DNA of 64,000 nt, taken from contig NZ_SRUU01000002.1 in assembly GCF_004791585.1 (NCBI RefSeq), forward strand, positions 248,001 through 312,000, written 5' to 3'. The position numbers and the translations under genes were made by a program. Under the pieces are notes generated by a model. It did not search any database, was not told the DNA's origin, and worked only from the letters and a program-made list of their open reading frames with translations. Below, in pieces: positions 63,842 through 64,000 of this stretch. This DNA comes from Mesorhizobium sp. M1C.F.Ca.ET.210.01.1.1 (lineage in GTDB: Bacteria > Pseudomonadota > Alphaproteobacteria > Rhizobiales > Rhizobiaceae). Positions within the stretch are counted from its first letter, which is position 1. Every line of letters starts with the position of its first letter.

Positions 63842-63943
63842 TCGCTCCTGCCTCGCTAACTTCCATCGCCACGCCGGCCGGCGACTTGCCGCCGGTTCGT
63901 GGCGGTGGCAGATTGCGGCCGAATTGATACCGAGCAGATAGAC

Positions 63944-64000
63944 ATGGTCTCCAAACGCCTTAGCCGTGAAGCCGGCCATCGCCGCAAGTTCCTGGCGATC
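63944..64000 (+). CDS. Start of a probable universal stress protein (truncated by window end)
   Basis: The last 57 bases encode MVSKRLSREAGHRRKFLAI, open at the window edge. R-K-F-L-A-I at this position fits the first strand of a UspA domain, and a universal stress gene commonly follows trpS in Mesorhizobium, as I recall. Only 19 residues are visible, so the identity is tentative. The upstream GAGCAGATAGAC offers a weak ribosome binding site. Confidence 0.5.
   Translation, partial: MVSKRLSREAGHRRKFLAI

Overview
The window looks like chromosomal DNA of a high-GC alphaproteobacterium of the order Hyphomicrobiales, most likely Mesorhizobium or a close relative. The evidence is consistent codon use, a Porin_2-type porin, DUF1127 and DUF6356 small proteins, a fused malic enzyme/phosphotransacetylase, the run glnD-murJ-(vapBC)-trpS, and intergenic palindromic repeats of the rhizobial kind (414-539, 6617-6669, 38005-38110). 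The genus is inferred from remembered gene content, not from a search. I see no rRNA, tRNA, CRISPR array, prophage, insertion sequence or replication origin.

Layout. (1) 1-6.8 kb: an operon on the minus strand matching E. coli ydcSTUVW (putrescine-type ABC importer plus gamma-aminobutyraldehyde dehydrogenase), followed by a Tat-exported NTF2-like protein. (2) 6.8-14 kb: regulators and membrane functions. A methyltransferase faces a MerR regulator across a soxS-like promoter. A LysR regulator, a DedA protein and a PmtA-like phospholipid methyltransferase lie opposite an OmpR/EnvZ-type two-component system, followed by an Rrf2 regulator coupled to a thioredoxin-reductase-like flavoprotein. (3) 14-21 kb: a DeoR regulator, two choline-kinase-like proteins, an 817-residue dimethylglycine-dehydrogenase-like flavoprotein, a methyltransferase and a DMT transporter. 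This looks like an uncharacterised pathway for a phosphorylatable, N-methylated small molecule. (4) 21-30 kb: a CodA-like deaminase, an MsbA-like ABC exporter, ilvD, an ArsR-SRPBCC-VOC operon, prfC and a DUF1127 protein. (5) 30-42 kb: a DUF4242 protein divergent from a winged-helix/TPR regulator, a DAO flavoprotein, an amidase, a class II glutamine amidotransferase, an Lrp regulator, dut, a HAD phosphatase, a secreted unknown, a PEP-mutase-family enzyme, an EI24/CysZ-like membrane protein, a DMT transporter and an adenosine-kinase-like PfkB enzyme. (6) 43-51 kb: an orphan protein with a C-terminus like MbcA/Xre antitoxins, a porin with an AT-rich 5' region, maeB and mutS. (7) 50.7-56.6 kb: a DUF1348-TetR pair with its operator, an MBL hydrolase, an aldo/keto reductase with a coding minisatellite, and a DUF305-CopA copper module under a CueR-type promoter. 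(8) 56.7-64 kb: glnD, murJ, a vapBC toxin-antitoxin pair inserted tail-to-tail with murJ, a LysE exporter, trpS and the start of a probable universal stress protein.

The gene set is mostly core and niche metabolism: polyamine and methylated amine use, nitrogen signalling, envelope lipids and copper. It is packed into short operons, most of them with a local regulator next to a visible palindromic operator. The least explained parts are the double-kinase/flavoprotein cluster (14.9-21.1 kb), the orphan antitoxin-like gene beside the porin (43.1-44.2 kb), and several palindromes with no assigned regulator.
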